Assembly: GCF_014764305.1 (NCBI RefSeq)
Contig: NZ_CP061703.1
Location: 1,704,800 to 1,768,799 of the forward strand
Length of the DNA stretch: 64,000 bases
DNA from: Mesoflavibacter profundi
Lineage (GTDB): Bacteria; Bacteroidota; Bacteroidia; Flavobacteriales; Flavobacteriaceae
Direction of reading: 5' to 3'
In this document: one piece after another, positions 53,518-63,543 of the stretch
Layout: every line of letters begins with the position of its first letter
How positions within the stretch are numbered: the stretch's first letter is position 1
Notes under the pieces: model-generated
Databases searched by the model: none
The model's input: only the letters and a program-made list of their open reading frames with translations
Told to the model about the DNA's origin: nothing
Translations under genes and position numbers: made by a program

Positions 53518-54480
53518 TTAAGCGTTTGCTGCTTTAAAAGCTTTTAGTTTTTCAATTAATTGAGGAACAACTTCAAAAGCGTCACCAACAACGCCATAAT
53601 CTGCAGCTTTAAAGAAAGGTGCTTCTGGATCTGTGTTTATAACAACTTTTACTTTTGATGCGTTAATACCGGCTAAGTGTTGTATTGCTCCACTAATTCC
53701 TATTGCAATGTATAGGTTAGAAGCTACAGGCTTTCCTGTTTGTCCAACGTGTTCGCTATGAGGTCTCCATCCTAAATCAGATACTGGTTTAGAACATGCT
53801 GTAGCAGCACCTAAAACATCTGCTAATTCTTCTACCATTGCCCAGTTTTCTGGACCTTTTAATCCTCTTCCAGCAGATACTACGATGTCTGCATCTGCAA
53901 TAGTAACTTTATCTGTTACTTTATCTACAGAATCTACAGTTACACCAGACGCTTCAACAGATGGTGAAAAATCTTCTGAAGATGCATTGGCTGTATTTTC
54001 TACTAATCCAAACGCGTTGTTAGATACTCCAATAATTTTAACTTCTGTATCTATTGATGTAAAATTAAAAGCTTTGTTTGTAAATGCTGTACGTTTTACA
54101 GTAAATGGTGAAGTAGAAGTTGGGACAGCTACTACATTAGAGGCGTAACCAGCATCTAATTTTACTGCTAAAACTGGAGCTAAATATTTGCTATCTGCTG
54201 TTTGACCTAACACGACTACTTTAGCTGCTTCTTGTTTAGCAGCTTGCTCTAATACAGAAGCGTATGCTTTTGCATTAAAGGTTTTTAAATTGTCATTAGA
54301 AACATTTAATACTTTATCTACACCGTATGTTCCTAATTGAGAAACATCTGATACGTTAACAGCAACAGCAGTTACTGTTGTACCCATTTGATCTGCTACA
54401 GCTTTTGCATAAGATGCAACTTCAAAAGCAGATTTTTTAAAAGTTCCGTTTTCTGACTCTGTATATACTAATATTGACAT
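53518..54480 (-). CDS. etfA: Electron transfer flavoprotein, alpha subunit
   Basis: A 320-residue FixB/EtfA protein. The N-domain starts MSILVYTESENGTFKKSA; the C-terminal FAD domain has VVSAGRGLKGPENWAM, SKPVSDLGWRPHSEHVGQTG, IGISGAIQHLAGI and INTDPEAPFFKAADYGVVGD. With EtfB it carries electrons from acyl-CoA dehydrogenases to the quinone pool. Downstream of etfB by 73 bases. Confidence 0.97.
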   Translation of the reverse strand: MSILVYTESENGTFKKSAFEVASYAKAVADQMGTTVTAVAVNVSDVSQLGTYGVDKVLNVSNDNLKTFNAKAYASVLEQAAKQEAAKVVVLGQTADSKYLAPVLAVKLDAGYASNVVAVPTSTSPFTVKRTAFTNKAFNFTSIDTEVKIIGVSNNAFGLVENTANASSEDFSPSVEASGVTVDSVDKVTDKVTIADADIVVSAGRGLKGPENWAMVEELADVLGAATACSKPVSDLGWRPHSEHVGQTGKPVASNLYIAIGISGAIQHLAGINASKVKVVINTDPEAPFFKAADYGVVGDAFEVVPQLIEKLKAFKAANA

Positions 54481-54501
54481 AATTGTTTTTTTAAAAATTA
54501 A

Positions 54502-54543
54502 AATTCCAAAAACTAAATTCCAAAATAGCTTTGTTGGAATTAG
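54502..54543. repeat. Repeat and inverted repeat between etfB and etfA
   Basis: AATTCCAAAA is seen at 54502-54511 and 54516-54525; CTAAATTCCAA (54513-54523) is inverted as TTGGAATTAG (54534-54543). It may form a hairpin tuning etfA expression and looks like a dispersed Flavobacterial intergenic repeat. Confidence 0.5.
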
Positions 54544-54553
54544 AAAATGGGAT

Positions 54554-55300
54554 TTATATTACTTTAGCTTCGTTGTGTAAAAGCTCTACTAACTTATCTA
54601 AATTATCTGGTGCAACTAAAGTGACTTCACCTTTTGGTGCAGGTTTTTCAAATTTAACCGAGCCAGTTTCTGTATTAGCTCCGCTTGGCTCTAAAACAGT
54701 TAAAGGTTTTTTACGAGCCATCATAATACCTCTCATGTTTGGTATACGTAAATCACTTTCTTCAACCAATCCTTTTTGACCTCCAATAACTAAAGGTAAA
54801 GATGTTGATACAGTTTCTTTTCCACCATCAATTTCTCTTACTGCTTTAGCATTTGTACCATCAACTTCTAAACCTATACAGTTAGTTACAAAATTAGCGT
54901 TAGTCATTTCTGCTAACATACCTGGTACCATACCGCCATTATAATCAATAGATTCACGACCAGCAATAACTAAATCGTAACCACCATCTTTAACTACATT
55001 AGCAATTTCTTTAGCTACTTGATAGCCATCTTTAGCTTCTGTGTTAACTCTAATAGCATTGTCTGCTCCAATAGCTAAAGCTTTTCTTAAAGTAGGTTCA
55101 GTTTCTGCACCGCCAACGTTAACAACATCTACAGAAGCACCTTGTTTTTCTTTAAACCACATAGCTCTTGTTAATCCAAATTCGTCATTAGGATTAATAA
55201 CAAATTGTACACCATTTGTGTCAAATTTAGAATCACCATCGGTAAAATTAATTTTTGAAGTAGTGTCTGGTACATGACTAATACACACTAAAATTTTCAT
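54554..55300 (-). CDS. etfB: Electron transfer flavoprotein, beta subunit
   Basis: A 248-residue FixA/EtfB protein: MKILVCISHVPDTTSKINF start, FVINPNDEFGLTRA, the VIAGRESIDYNGGMVPGMLAE signature loop, and RGIMMARKKPLTVLEP. It partners EtfA and binds AMP. The start lies 242 bases from the divergent pdhB start; no exact TAnnTTTG was found for etfB. Confidence 0.97.
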   Translation of the reverse strand: MKILVCISHVPDTTSKINFTDGDSKFDTNGVQFVINPNDEFGLTRAMWFKEKQGASVDVVNVGGAETEPTLRKALAIGADNAIRVNTEAKDGYQVAKEIANVVKDGGYDLVIAGRESIDYNGGMVPGMLAEMTNANFVTNCIGLEVDGTNAKAVREIDGGKETVSTSLPLVIGGQKGLVEESDLRIPNMRGIMMARKKPLTVLEPSGANTETGSVKFEKPAPKGEVTLVAPDNLDKLVELLHNEAKVI

Positions 55301-55514
55301 ATTTTATACTTTTTAAAGTTTAATAATTATAGCTTGTTAGTTTACTAAAACGTTGTAGTAATAGTGTATAAACAGCAATTTTTTAATAAAATTTTAGAGC
55401 ATAAATCGCTCTAAGATATTGTGGTTACGAAGATATGGAATTATTTTTAAAATTTACTATGCGTGCATAATAAATTTTAAATAATTCTTTTACGAGTATT
55501 TTTTGATTAATTCT

Positions 55515-55522
55515 TATTTTTG
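55515..55522 (+). promoter_or_regulatory. -7 element of pdhB
   Basis: TATTTTTG matches TAnnTTTG and lies 20 bases before the ATG. The -33 side is only T-rich, without a clear TTG at the right distance. Confidence 0.4.
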
Positions 55523-55542
55523 CTCTTCAAATTGAAATAATA

Positions 55543-56520
55543 ATGAAGACAATACAGTTTAGAGAAGCTATTGCAGAAGCCATGAGCGAAGAAATGCGTC
55601 GTGACGAAAGTATTTACTTAATGGGTGAAGAAGTAGCAGAATATAATGGTGCCTACAAAGCATCTAAAGGTATGTTGGACGAGTTTGGTCCTAAACGTGT
55701 AATCGATACGCCAATTGCAGAGCTTGGTTTTGCTGGTGTAGCAATTGGATCTACTATGACAGGAAATAGACCAATTGTAGAGTACATGACCTTTAACTTC
55801 TCTTTAGTTGGTATTGATCAAATCATAAATAACGCTGCAAAAATTAGACAAATGTCTGGTGGGCAATTTAAATGTCCAATCGTTTTTAGAGGTCCAACAG
55901 CTTCTGCAGGACAATTAGCAGCAACGCATAGTCAGGCTTTTGAGAGCTGGTTTGCAAATACGCCAGGTTTAAAAGTTGTCGTGCCTTCTAATCCATACGA
56001 TGCAAAAGGATTATTAAAATCTGCTATTCGTGATGACGATCCAGTTATTTTTATGGAATCTGAGCAAATGTATGGTGATAAAGGTGAAGTGCCAGAAGGA
56101 GAATATACTATACCATTAGGTGTTGCAGATATTAAGCGTGAAGGTACAGATGTAACTATCGTTTCTTTCGGAAAAATTATTAAAGAAGCTTACAAAGCAG
56201 CAGACGAACTTGAAAAAGAAGGAATCTCTGTAGAAATTATAGATCTTCGTACTGTTAGACCAATGGATAGAAAAGCTATCTTAGAGTCTGTAAAGAAAAC
56301 AAACCGTTTAGTAGTTTTAGAAGAAGCTTGGCCTTTTGGTAACGTAGCGACTGAAATTACTTACCTTGTACAAAGTGAAGCATTTGATTATTTAGATGCA
56401 CCAGTTGTAAAAATTAACACTGCAGATACACCTGCGCCTTACAGTCCAGTATTGTTAGAAGAATGGTTACCAAACCATAACGATGTGATAAAGGCTGTTA
56501 AAAAAGTGATGTACAAATAA
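55543..56520 (+). CDS. pdhB: Pyruvate dehydrogenase E1 component, beta subunit
   Basis: A 325-residue transketolase-type subunit: MKTIQFREAIAEAMSEEM, the ThDP-binding Glu in MGEEVAEYNGAYKA, VEYMTFNFSLVGIDQI, FRGPTASAGQLAATHSQ, and the C-terminal EEAWPFGNVATEI. With E1 alpha it decarboxylates pyruvate onto lipoyl E2. The alpha and E2 genes are not in the window, so pdhB stands apart here. A terminator follows. Confidence 0.95.
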   Translation: MKTIQFREAIAEAMSEEMRRDESIYLMGEEVAEYNGAYKASKGMLDEFGPKRVIDTPIAELGFAGVAIGSTMTGNRPIVEYMTFNFSLVGIDQIINNAAKIRQMSGGQFKCPIVFRGPTASAGQLAATHSQAFESWFANTPGLKVVVPSNPYDAKGLLKSAIRDDDPVIFMESEQMYGDKGEVPEGEYTIPLGVADIKREGTDVTIVSFGKIIKEAYKAADELEKEGISVEIIDLRTVRPMDRKAILESVKKTNRLVVLEEAWPFGNVATEITYLVQSEAFDYLDAPVVKINTADTPAPYSPVLLEEWLPNHNDVIKAVKKVMYK

Positions 56521-56543
56521 AAAAATGTTACATTCGTAATAAC

Positions 56544-56580
56544 AAAACTTCATTAGCACGATTGTTGATGAAGTTTTTTT
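56544..56580 (+). terminator. Terminator of pdhB
   Basis: AAAACTTCAT (56544-56553) and ATGAAGTTTT (56568-56577) pair around a 14-base loop, followed by T. Confidence 0.8.
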
Positions 56581-56598
56581 ATATATAAACTTTAGTTA

Positions 56599-59100
56599 AT
56601 GAATAGACTTTTTTCTATCCTCTTTTTCTTTTTTGTAGTATTATCTGTTAATGCACAAACCAAAGTTAGTGGTCAAGTATTTGATGCTTCTGATAATCCA
56701 GTACCTTTTGCAAATGTTGTATTCAAAGGGTCTTCTGTAGGTGTAATTACAAATGAAGAAGGGACATTTTATATTGAAGATGAAAACACTTGGGATGTAT
56801 TAAAAATATCTTTTATTGGTTTTCAAACGCAAGAAATTCAACTTGAAAAAAGAGTGACCTATGAGTTAAAAGTAACACTAGAAGAAGAAGCTGCAGCATT
56901 AGATGAAGTCGTTATAGTCTCAGGTAAACAACCTAAAAAAAATAATCCTGCTATAGATATTTTAAAAAAAATTTGGGCCAATAAACGTAGTAATGGACTT
57001 AAACAGTATAAACAATACCAATACGATAAATACGAAAAGGTTGAATTTGATCTAAACACTATAGATAGCTCGCTAATTAACAGCAAGTTGTTTAAAGGCA
57101 TGGAGTTTGTTTTTGATCAAGTAGATACATCAAGAGTGACCGGTAAAACGTATCTGCCAATGTTTATTAATGAAGCCGCTAGCGAAGTTTACGGTGATAA
57201 TATAATAAACGAAAAACGAGAAATATTAAAAGGAAATAAAAACTCAGGCTTCAGTAATAATCAAATAATAATAGATTTTGTAGACGATTTATACTCAGAT
57301 TACGACGTATATAATAACTATCTAAAGTTTTTTGATAAAAGCTTTGTTAGTCCAATTTCTAGAACTGGAATTCAAACTTATAATTATGTGCTTTCAGATA
57401 GTACATACATAGATAATAAATGGTGTTACAATATTATTTATTACCCTAGACGTAAAAACGAGCTTACATTTAAAGGTGATTTTTGGGTAGCAGACACCAC
57501 ATTTGCGCTTAAAAGTATAAATCTTCAAGCCTCTAAAAGTGCTAATATAAATTGGGTGAAAGAAATTTATATAGAGCAAGAATTTGAAGTATTAAACGAC
57601 TCTGTGTTTTTAATAAAGCGAGATTACTTTATGTCAGATTTTGCCTTTAATAAAAAAGAAAAATCAAAAGGAATTTACGGTAAACGTACCACACTTTACG
57701 ATAATTATAAGTTTGATCAACAGAAAGATCCTAAATTTTACAAAGAAAAAGTCTACAGCTTTGACCAAGATATTTACAACCAAGACGACAGCTTTTGGGA
57801 AAAAAATAGAATGGAATCTTTAAGTAAGGATGAAAAAGGCGTTTACGTGATGTTGGATTCTTTAAAGCAAACAAAAAAATTTAAACGTCTTTATAACTTA
57901 GGAAGTATTTTGGCGTCTGGTTATATCGAGTTTGATGATTTAAATTTAGACTACGGACCTATATTTTCAACCTTTGGATATAATGAAGTTGAAGGTGTAA
58001 GACTTCGTGCTGGCGGACGTACTTATTTTGGACAAAATGATTTGTGGCGTATCGAAGGGTTCACAGCTTATGGTTTTAGAGACGATAAATTTAAATATGG
58101 TATTTCAGGAAAATGGTTACTAGATAAAAAAAGTAGATTAATAATTTCTGGAGGAAACCGTCGTGATGTCGAGCAAATTGGTGCAAGCCTGACTAATAGT
58201 ACAGATGTTTTAGGTCGAAGTTTAGCAAGTTCGTCCGTTGTAGGAACAGGAACCAACGATAAATTAACCAACATTAATTTAAGCACTTTAGCGATAGAAG
58301 CCGAACCGTTTAGAAATGTTGTAACACGATTAAGTGGTAGTTACCGTACGCTAGAATCGGCTTCAAAAACATTTAGCTTAGATTATTATACAGATGCTTC
58401 ACAAACAACAACAAAATCCGAGGTAAAGCAATACGAAACTGCATTATCTGTATCCTATTTTCCTAAAAGAGAAATGACAGGATTTGGAGTAGAACGTCGT
58501 ACCAAAAACGATGACTTTGCAAGACTATTTGCTCAAATTTCAGTAGGAGATAAAAGTATGTTTAATAGTGATTTTGATTATACTAAATTGCAATTTTCTT
58601 ATTTGCAACCTTGGGCTTTAGGCGGTTTTGGTCGCTTGTATACAACTGTAGAAGCAGGGAAAACGTTTGGAGAAGTTCCTTTAGGTTTGCTTAGTGTTGT
58701 TCCTGGTAATCAAAGTTATTTTTCAATTTATAATACCTTTTCAAATCTTGATTTTTACGAGTTTGTTACCGATGAGTATGCAACACTTCATATAGAGCAT
58801 AACTTTAATGGAAGACTGTTTTCTCGCATTCCATTCTTAAAAAAATATAATTTAAGAGCCATTCTAGGAGCAAGAGGTGTTATAGGTAATATTTCTCAAG
58901 ACAATAGAGATATCAATGCATCCGGATTAATTTATGAAGCTCCAAATAAAAAACCATACTACGAATATAGTTTTGGCGTAGGAAATATCTTTAAAGTCTT
59001 TAGAATAGATTTTAATTTTAGAGGAAATTATAAAGATAAAATCTTATATCCAGAAGCCAGAAAATTTGGAGTTACAGGTAGTTTTGGATTTTATTTTTAG
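56599..59100 (+). CDS. DUF5686 / carboxypeptidase-regulatory-like outer-membrane protein
   Basis: An 833-residue protein with signal peptide (LSVNAQ, about 20). Residues 22-110 form a carboxypeptidase-regulatory-like beta domain (VSGQVFDASDNPVPFANVVF, ISFIGFQTQEIQL) ending in LDEVVIVSGKQ, as at the start of SusC-like proteins. The remainder is the DUF5686 region with KKIWANKRSNGLKQYKQYQY and a C-terminal beta barrel ending GVTGSFGFYF. It lacks the TonB-dependent plug and length of SusC. It is probably an outer-membrane protein of unknown cargo; no SusD partner is nearby. Confidence 0.88.
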   Translation: MNRLFSILFFFFVVLSVNAQTKVSGQVFDASDNPVPFANVVFKGSSVGVITNEEGTFYIEDENTWDVLKISFIGFQTQEIQLEKRVTYELKVTLEEEAAALDEVVIVSGKQPKKNNPAIDILKKIWANKRSNGLKQYKQYQYDKYEKVEFDLNTIDSSLINSKLFKGMEFVFDQVDTSRVTGKTYLPMFINEAASEVYGDNIINEKREILKGNKNSGFSNNQIIIDFVDDLYSDYDVYNNYLKFFDKSFVSPISRTGIQTYNYVLSDSTYIDNKWCYNIIYYPRRKNELTFKGDFWVADTTFALKSINLQASKSANINWVKEIYIEQEFEVLNDSVFLIKRDYFMSDFAFNKKEKSKGIYGKRTTLYDNYKFDQQKDPKFYKEKVYSFDQDIYNQDDSFWEKNRMESLSKDEKGVYVMLDSLKQTKKFKRLYNLGSILASGYIEFDDLNLDYGPIFSTFGYNEVEGVRLRAGGRTYFGQNDLWRIEGFTAYGFRDDKFKYGISGKWLLDKKSRLIISGGNRRDVEQIGASLTNSTDVLGRSLASSSVVGTGTNDKLTNINLSTLAIEAEPFRNVVTRLSGSYRTLESASKTFSLDYYTDASQTTTKSEVKQYETALSVSYFPKREMTGFGVERRTKNDDFARLFAQISVGDKSMFNSDFDYTKLQFSYLQPWALGGFGRLYTTVEAGKTFGEVPLGLLSVVPGNQSYFSIYNTFSNLDFYEFVTDEYATLHIEHNFNGRLFSRIPFLKKYNLRAILGARGVIGNISQDNRDINASGLIYEAPNKKPYYEYSFGVGNIFKVFRIDFNFRGNYKDKILYPEARKFGVTGSFGFYF

Positions 59101-59170
59101 AAAACACAAGTTTTCTACATTAAAATCGTATTAAAACTATATTATTTTTACAAAGTCAAATACATTTCAC

Positions 59171-59201
59171 TTGTCTAAAGGTAAATAATCCCTTACTTTT
59201 G
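59171..59201 (+). promoter_or_regulatory. Promoter of ppa
   Basis: TTG (59171-59173), a 20-base spacer and TACTTTTG (59194-59201) fit the consensus exactly. The leader of about 70 bases contains the hairpin CCTTAT-TTAG-ATAAGG (59206-59221) and a second weaker stem near 59239-59256. Confidence 0.7.
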
Positions 59202-59275
59202 CAGCCCTTATTTAGATAAGGTTTAAGTAAATAATACAATTTTCGCTGTCGCGGAAATTAAAAATATAATTTAGA

Positions 59276-59803
59276 ATGAGCCCAAAAGGAAAATTAACAT
59301 TTGACGCTTTAGTAGAAATACCTAAAGGAAGTAGAAACAAGTACGAATACGATTTTGATTTAAAAAAAATTAGATTTGATCGTATGTTATTTTCTTCTAT
59401 GATGTATCCAGGTGATTATGGATTTATTCCACAAACACTTGCTCTAGATGGAGATCCTTTAGATGTTTTAATTTTAGGTCATGAGCCAACGTTTCCAATG
59501 TGTGTTGTAGAAGTTAAACCAATTGGTGTATTCCATATGGCAGACGAGAAAGGTCCAGACGAAAAAATAGTTTGCGTACCAGTATCAGACCCAATTTGGA
59601 ATTCTAAAAACGATATTAAAGATATTAATCCTCATCGTTTAGACGAGATTACTCACTTCTTCCAAGTGTACAAAGATTTAGAAAAAAAGAAAGTAGATGT
59701 AGGAAGTTGGGGAGACGCTAAAGAAGCTTATGAAATTGTAAGCAAGTGTGTAGATAGATACGATAATAGCGAGCACAAAGCAAAAGGAGACTTTACTATT
59801 TAA
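59276..59803 (+). CDS. ppa: Inorganic pyrophosphatase (soluble, family I)
   Basis: A 175-residue enzyme that hydrolyses pyrophosphate to phosphate with Mg2+. Family I signatures are EIPKGSRNKYEYD, the metal-binding DGDPLDVLIL, and KKVDVGSWGDAKEA. Length equals the E. coli enzyme. It is followed by the membrane pyrophosphatase, so both enzymes for the same substrate are adjacent; a terminator between them suggests separate transcription. Confidence 0.97.
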   Translation: MSPKGKLTFDALVEIPKGSRNKYEYDFDLKKIRFDRMLFSSMMYPGDYGFIPQTLALDGDPLDVLILGHEPTFPMCVVEVKPIGVFHMADEKGPDEKIVCVPVSDPIWNSKNDIKDINPHRLDEITHFFQVYKDLEKKKVDVGSWGDAKEAYEIVSKCVDRYDNSEHKAKGDFTI

Positions 59804-59831
59804 TTAGTATTTAGAGTTTTAAATAAAATTC

Positions 59832-59861
59832 ACCCTTACATGTAACTATGTAAGGGTTTTT
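59832..59861 (+). terminator. Terminator of ppa
   Basis: CCCTTACAT (59833-59841) and ATGTAAGGG (59848-59856) pair around GTAACT, followed by a T-run. Confidence 0.85.
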
Positions 59862-59921
59862 GTATTGACTTTCATTTTTATTACATTTACTATTAGTATA
59901 AACTAATCAAACAAAATAAAT

Positions 59922-62405
59922 ATGGAATCAAACATGATTTATGTGCCAATACTATTGGCAATTTTTGGACTTGTATTTATGTTCATTAAGATGGCTTGGG
60001 TAAAAAAACAAGCAGCAGGAAATGACAAAATGCAAGGCATTTCTAAAGCAATTAAAGAAGGTGCTTTGGCTTTTTTAAATGCAGAATATAAACTTCTAGC
60101 CATTTTTGTTGTAATTGCTTCAGTTGCATTATTTGGAATATCTCAAGTCGTAGATACCACTAGTGTGATGATAATTCCTGCATTTATAATAGGTGCTGTT
60201 TTTTCTGCGTTAGCAGGAAATATAGGAATGCGAATTGCAACAGATGCCAACGCACGTACTGCCGAAGCAGCAAAGACAAGTTTACCACAAGCTTTAAAAG
60301 TGTCTTTTGGTGGCGGAACCGTTATGGGATTAGGTGTTGCTAGTTTAGCAGTTTTAGGACTTAGTTTATTGTTTTTATTGTTTTTAGGGCAATTTATGGG
60401 TAATGAAGGTTCTTTCTATAAAAATATGACCATTGTATTAGAAACCTTAGCTGGTTTTTCTTTAGGAGCAGAATCTATCGCGCTTTTTGCACGTGTTGGT
60501 GGCGGTATTTATACAAAAGCAGCAGATGTTGGTGCCGATTTAGTAGGAAAAGTAGAAGCTGGTATACCAGAAGACGATCCTCGAAATCCAGCTACAATTG
60601 CAGATAACGTAGGAGATAATGTTGGTGATGTTGCTGGTATGGGCGCAGATTTATTTGGTAGTTACGTAGCAACAGTTTTAGCTGCAATGGTATTAGGTAA
60701 TTATATTATTAAAGACATGGCAGATGCTGGTACTGTTTTAGAATCTTTTAATGGTATGGGACCAATCTTACTACCAATAGTTATAGCTGGTGTTGGTATT
60801 TTGGCATCAATAATAGGAACGTTTTTAGTAAGAATTTCTTCAAACGAAGCTAAAGAATCTCAAGTACAAAAAGCATTAGATTTAGGAAACTGGGTTGCTA
60901 TCATACTAACATTAGTTGCAAGTTGGTTTTTAATAGATTGGATGCTACCAGAAACACTACAAATGAGCTTTTTTGGCGAAGGTGTAAAGGCAATTCCTTC
61001 AAGACACGTGTTTTATGCGGCTATGATTGGATTAGCAGTTGGTGCATTAATATCAATGGTTACGGCGCATTATACAAGTTTAGGTAAAAAGCCAGTTTTA
61101 GATATAGTAAAAAATAGTTCTACAGGAGCAGCAACAAACATTATTGCAGGTTTAGCAGTTGGGATGAAATCAACTTTTGCTTCTGTAATATTATTTGCAG
61201 CTGCAATTTATGGATCTTATGCGTTAGCAGGTTTTTACGGTGTTGCATTAGCAGCTTCTGCAATGATGGCGACTACAGCAATGCAGTTAGCAATAGATGC
61301 ATTTGGACCAATTGCAGATAATGCTGGTGGAGTTGCAGAAATGAGCGAACTTGAGCCTCACGTAAGAGAACGTACAGATATTTTAGATTCTGTTGGTAAC
61401 ACAACAGCAGCAGTAGGTAAAGGATTTGCAATTGCATCTGCAGCTTTAACAGCGTTAGCGCTATTTGCTGCTTACGTAACTTTTACGGGTATAGATGGAA
61501 TAAACATTTTTAAAGCAGATGTATTAGCTATGTTATTTGTTGGAGGAATGATTCCTGTTATTTTTTCGGCATTAGCAATGCAATCTGTTGGTAAGGCTGC
61601 AATGGAAATGGTGCAAGAAGTGCGTCGTCAGTTTAAAGAAATTCCTGGAATTATGGAAGGTACAGGTACGCCAGAATATGCAAAATGTGTAGATATTTCT
61701 ACAAAAGCAGCATTAAAAGAAATGATTTTACCAGGATTAATCACGATTATTACTCCGATAATTATAGGATTAGTTTTTGGCGCCGAACCTTTAGGTGGAT
61801 ATATGGCTGGTGTTTGTGTATCTGGTGTAATGTGGGCAATTTTCCAAAACAATGCTGGTGGCGCATGGGATAATGCTAAAAAATCTTTTGAAGCTGGTGT
61901 TGAGATTAACGGTAAAATGGAATACAAAGGAAGTGATGCACACAAAGCTGCAGTAACTGGTGATACTGTTGGAGATCCTTTTAAAGATACATCTGGTCCA
62001 TCTATGAATATTTTAATCAAGTTAACCTGCTTAGTAGGATTAGTAATTGCTCCAATTTTAGGTAATCATTCACCTGAAGAAGGATTAGCTACTATAGAAG
62101 TTGAAAAACATGTTTGGGTTGATCAAGATGACAATTCTCATGACTTATCAAATATCGATTCTAATGTAGAAATTAATGAAACTGTTAATGTTCAAGTTTT
62201 TATGAATAAAACCAATGATGGTACTGTAAAAGCAACAGTAACAACTACTACAGAAACTAATGGAGTAAAAGAAGTTAAAGAAGAAGTTTTTGAAGGTACA
62301 GAGGATGAAGTTAAATCAAAAATAGAAGCTTTAAAAGATGTGCAATTAAAAACAAAAGCAGTAAAAAAGGTTATTGCAAAAGAAAAGGTTAGACCAAATG
62401 CGTAA
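59922..62405 (+). CDS. hppA: Membrane ion-translocating pyrophosphatase with C-terminal tail
   Basis: An 827-residue mPPase with about 16 membrane helices that pumps H+ or Na+ using pyrophosphate. The substrate loop [20 protein letters not shown] and the [17 protein letters not shown] motif are intact. [10 protein letters not shown] has Ala where K+-independent enzymes have Lys, pointing to a K+-dependent type. The last helix ends about 714; residues 715-827 form a soluble tail rich in Asp, Glu, Thr and Val, not present in most mPPases. Because both ends of mPPases face away from the cytoplasm, the tail should be periplasmic. Which ion is pumped cannot be decided from the motifs I checked. 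Confidence 0.94.
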   Translation: MESNMIYVPILLAIFGLVFMFIKMAWVKKQAAGNDKMQGISKAIKEGALAFLNAEYKLLAIFVVIASVALFGISQVVDTTSVMIIPAFIIGAVFSALAGNIGMRIATDANARTAEAAKTSLPQALKVSFGGGTVMGLGVASLAVLGLSLLFLLFLGQFMGNEGSFYKNMTIVLETLAGFSLGAESIALFARVGGGIYTKAADVGADLVGKVEAGIPEDDPRNPATIADNVGDNVGDVAGMGADLFGSYVATVLAAMVLGNYIIKDMADAGTVLESFNGMGPILLPIVIAGVGILASIIGTFLVRISSNEAKESQVQKALDLGNWVAIILTLVASWFLIDWMLPETLQMSFFGEGVKAIPSRHVFYAAMIGLAVGALISMVTAHYTSLGKKPVLDIVKNSSTGAATNIIAGLAVGMKSTFASVILFAAAIYGSYALAGFYGVALAASAMMATTAMQLAIDAFGPIADNAGGVAEMSELEPHVRERTDILDSVGNTTAAVGKGFAIASAALTALALFAAYVTFTGIDGINIFKADVLAMLFVGGMIPVIFSALAMQSVGKAAMEMVQEVRRQFKEIPGIMEGTGTPEYAKCVDISTKAALKEMILPGLITIITPIIIGLVFGAEPLGGYMAGVCVSGVMWAIFQNNAGGAWDNAKKSFEAGVEINGKMEYKGSDAHKAAVTGDTVGDPFKDTSGPSMNILIKLTCLVGLVIAPILGNHSPEEGLATIEVEKHVWVDQDDNSHDLSNIDSNVEINETVNVQVFMNKTNDGTVKATVTTTTETNGVKEVKEEVFEGTEDEVKSKIEALKDVQLKTKAVKKVIAKEKVRPNA

Positions 62406-62427
62406 CAAACTATGACTAAATAAAATT

Positions 62428-62459
62428 AAAACCTGCTAATTAACATAGCAGGTTTTTTT
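62428..62459 (+). terminator. Terminator of hppA
   Basis: AAAACCTGCTA (62428-62438) pairs with TAGCAGGTTTT (62446-62456), followed by T. Confidence 0.9.
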
Positions 62460-62479
62460 ATAGTATATTTGGATTAGAT

Positions 62480-63481
62480 ATGAGCTGGTTTAAAAAAGAT
62501 CCGTTACAAATAATTTCGTTTTTAAGTTATGGTACTAAAAATCATTTCTATATACGCGGTCGTGCATTAGAAGATGAAACCATTAATTTAGAAGAAAAGA
62601 GTCTTTGGAATTTAATTTTAAATACTTGGAAACGTTTTGAAACAGACGAAATTAAAAATACTAAACTTAAAATAACCTTGCCAGATACTAGTGTTTATTA
62701 CACAAAAACAGATCGTGATGGCTACTACAAGATAGATACTAAAATCGAAAACTTAGACCATCTAATTAATGAAGAAGGTTGGTTAAACTTTGAGCTTTCT
62801 TATGTTGAGCCCAATATTAAGCGTACAATTCAAAAAGAAAATCGATTTAAAGGAGAAATACTCATTCCTGCAAAAAATGCTCAGTTTGGTGTAATAAGTG
62901 ATATTGATGATACAATTATTCATACAGGTGTAGCTTCAATATTAAAATGGCGTGTTATTTATAATACTTTTTTAAAACACGTACAAAGTAGGACTGCTTT
63001 AGAAGGTGCTGCAGAGTTTTATCATTTACTACATAGTGGTAGTAATGGTAAATCTGCAAATCCTATTTTTTATGTTAGTCATAGTCCTTGGAATTTATAC
63101 CGTTATTTAGAGTTTTTCCTAAAAGCTAATAATTTTCCTAAAGGTCCAATATTACTACGTAGTTTTAGAACTATTTTTAAGAAAAAATCGTCGACCTGTA
63201 AACCGCAAAAGCAATTAGAAATTGTAAATATTTTAAATACGTATCCGGATCTGCCTTTTATTCTAATTGGTGATAGTGGTGAGCATGATCCTGATATATA
63301 TCTAGAATTAGTAAATGCGTATCCTAAGCGTGTTAAAGCGGTGTATTTAAGAAGTGTTTTACATAAACAGAAAATGCAACGTGTAAAAGCTTTATTAAAA
63401 GACTATAGTATTCCTGTAATTATAGTAGATAATAGTAAAGAAGCTATTGCTCATGCAAAAGGTCTTGGTATAATTAAATAA
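62480..63481 (+). CDS. App1-like phosphatase (DUF2183)
   Basis: A 333-residue protein. An N-terminal beta domain (about 10-125) precedes a HAD-like App1 catalytic domain: GVISDIDDTIIHTG (D141, D143), YVSHSPWNLYRYLEFF, KGPILLRSF, and LIGDSGEHDPDIYLEL. Yeast App1 is a phosphatidate phosphatase; bacterial members are uncharacterised. There is no signal peptide. TATATTTG at 62464-62471 lies just 8 bases before the ATG, so the message would be almost leaderless if that element is used. Confidence 0.88.
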   Translation: MSWFKKDPLQIISFLSYGTKNHFYIRGRALEDETINLEEKSLWNLILNTWKRFETDEIKNTKLKITLPDTSVYYTKTDRDGYYKIDTKIENLDHLINEEGWLNFELSYVEPNIKRTIQKENRFKGEILIPAKNAQFGVISDIDDTIIHTGVASILKWRVIYNTFLKHVQSRTALEGAAEFYHLLHSGSNGKSANPIFYVSHSPWNLYRYLEFFLKANNFPKGPILLRSFRTIFKKKSSTCKPQKQLEIVNILNTYPDLPFILIGDSGEHDPDIYLELVNAYPKRVKAVYLRSVLHKQKMQRVKALLKDYSIPVIIVDNSKEAIAHAKGLGIIK

Positions 63482-63543
63482 GACTCTACTTCGACTACGC
63501 TTGGTATAAACTCTAATCAGACTCGATAGGGTATCGCCAAAAA

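Noticed and set aside
61628-62020. 130-residue open frame opposite hppA
   Set aside because: It lies wholly antisense to a highly conserved part of the membrane pyrophosphatase.
63482-63543. Terminator between the App1-like and dNK genes
   Set aside because: Only a five-base stem (CGATA-GGG-TATCG) is present, with no T-run; the TTCGACTACGCT stretch may be a repeat remnant but is too short to claim.
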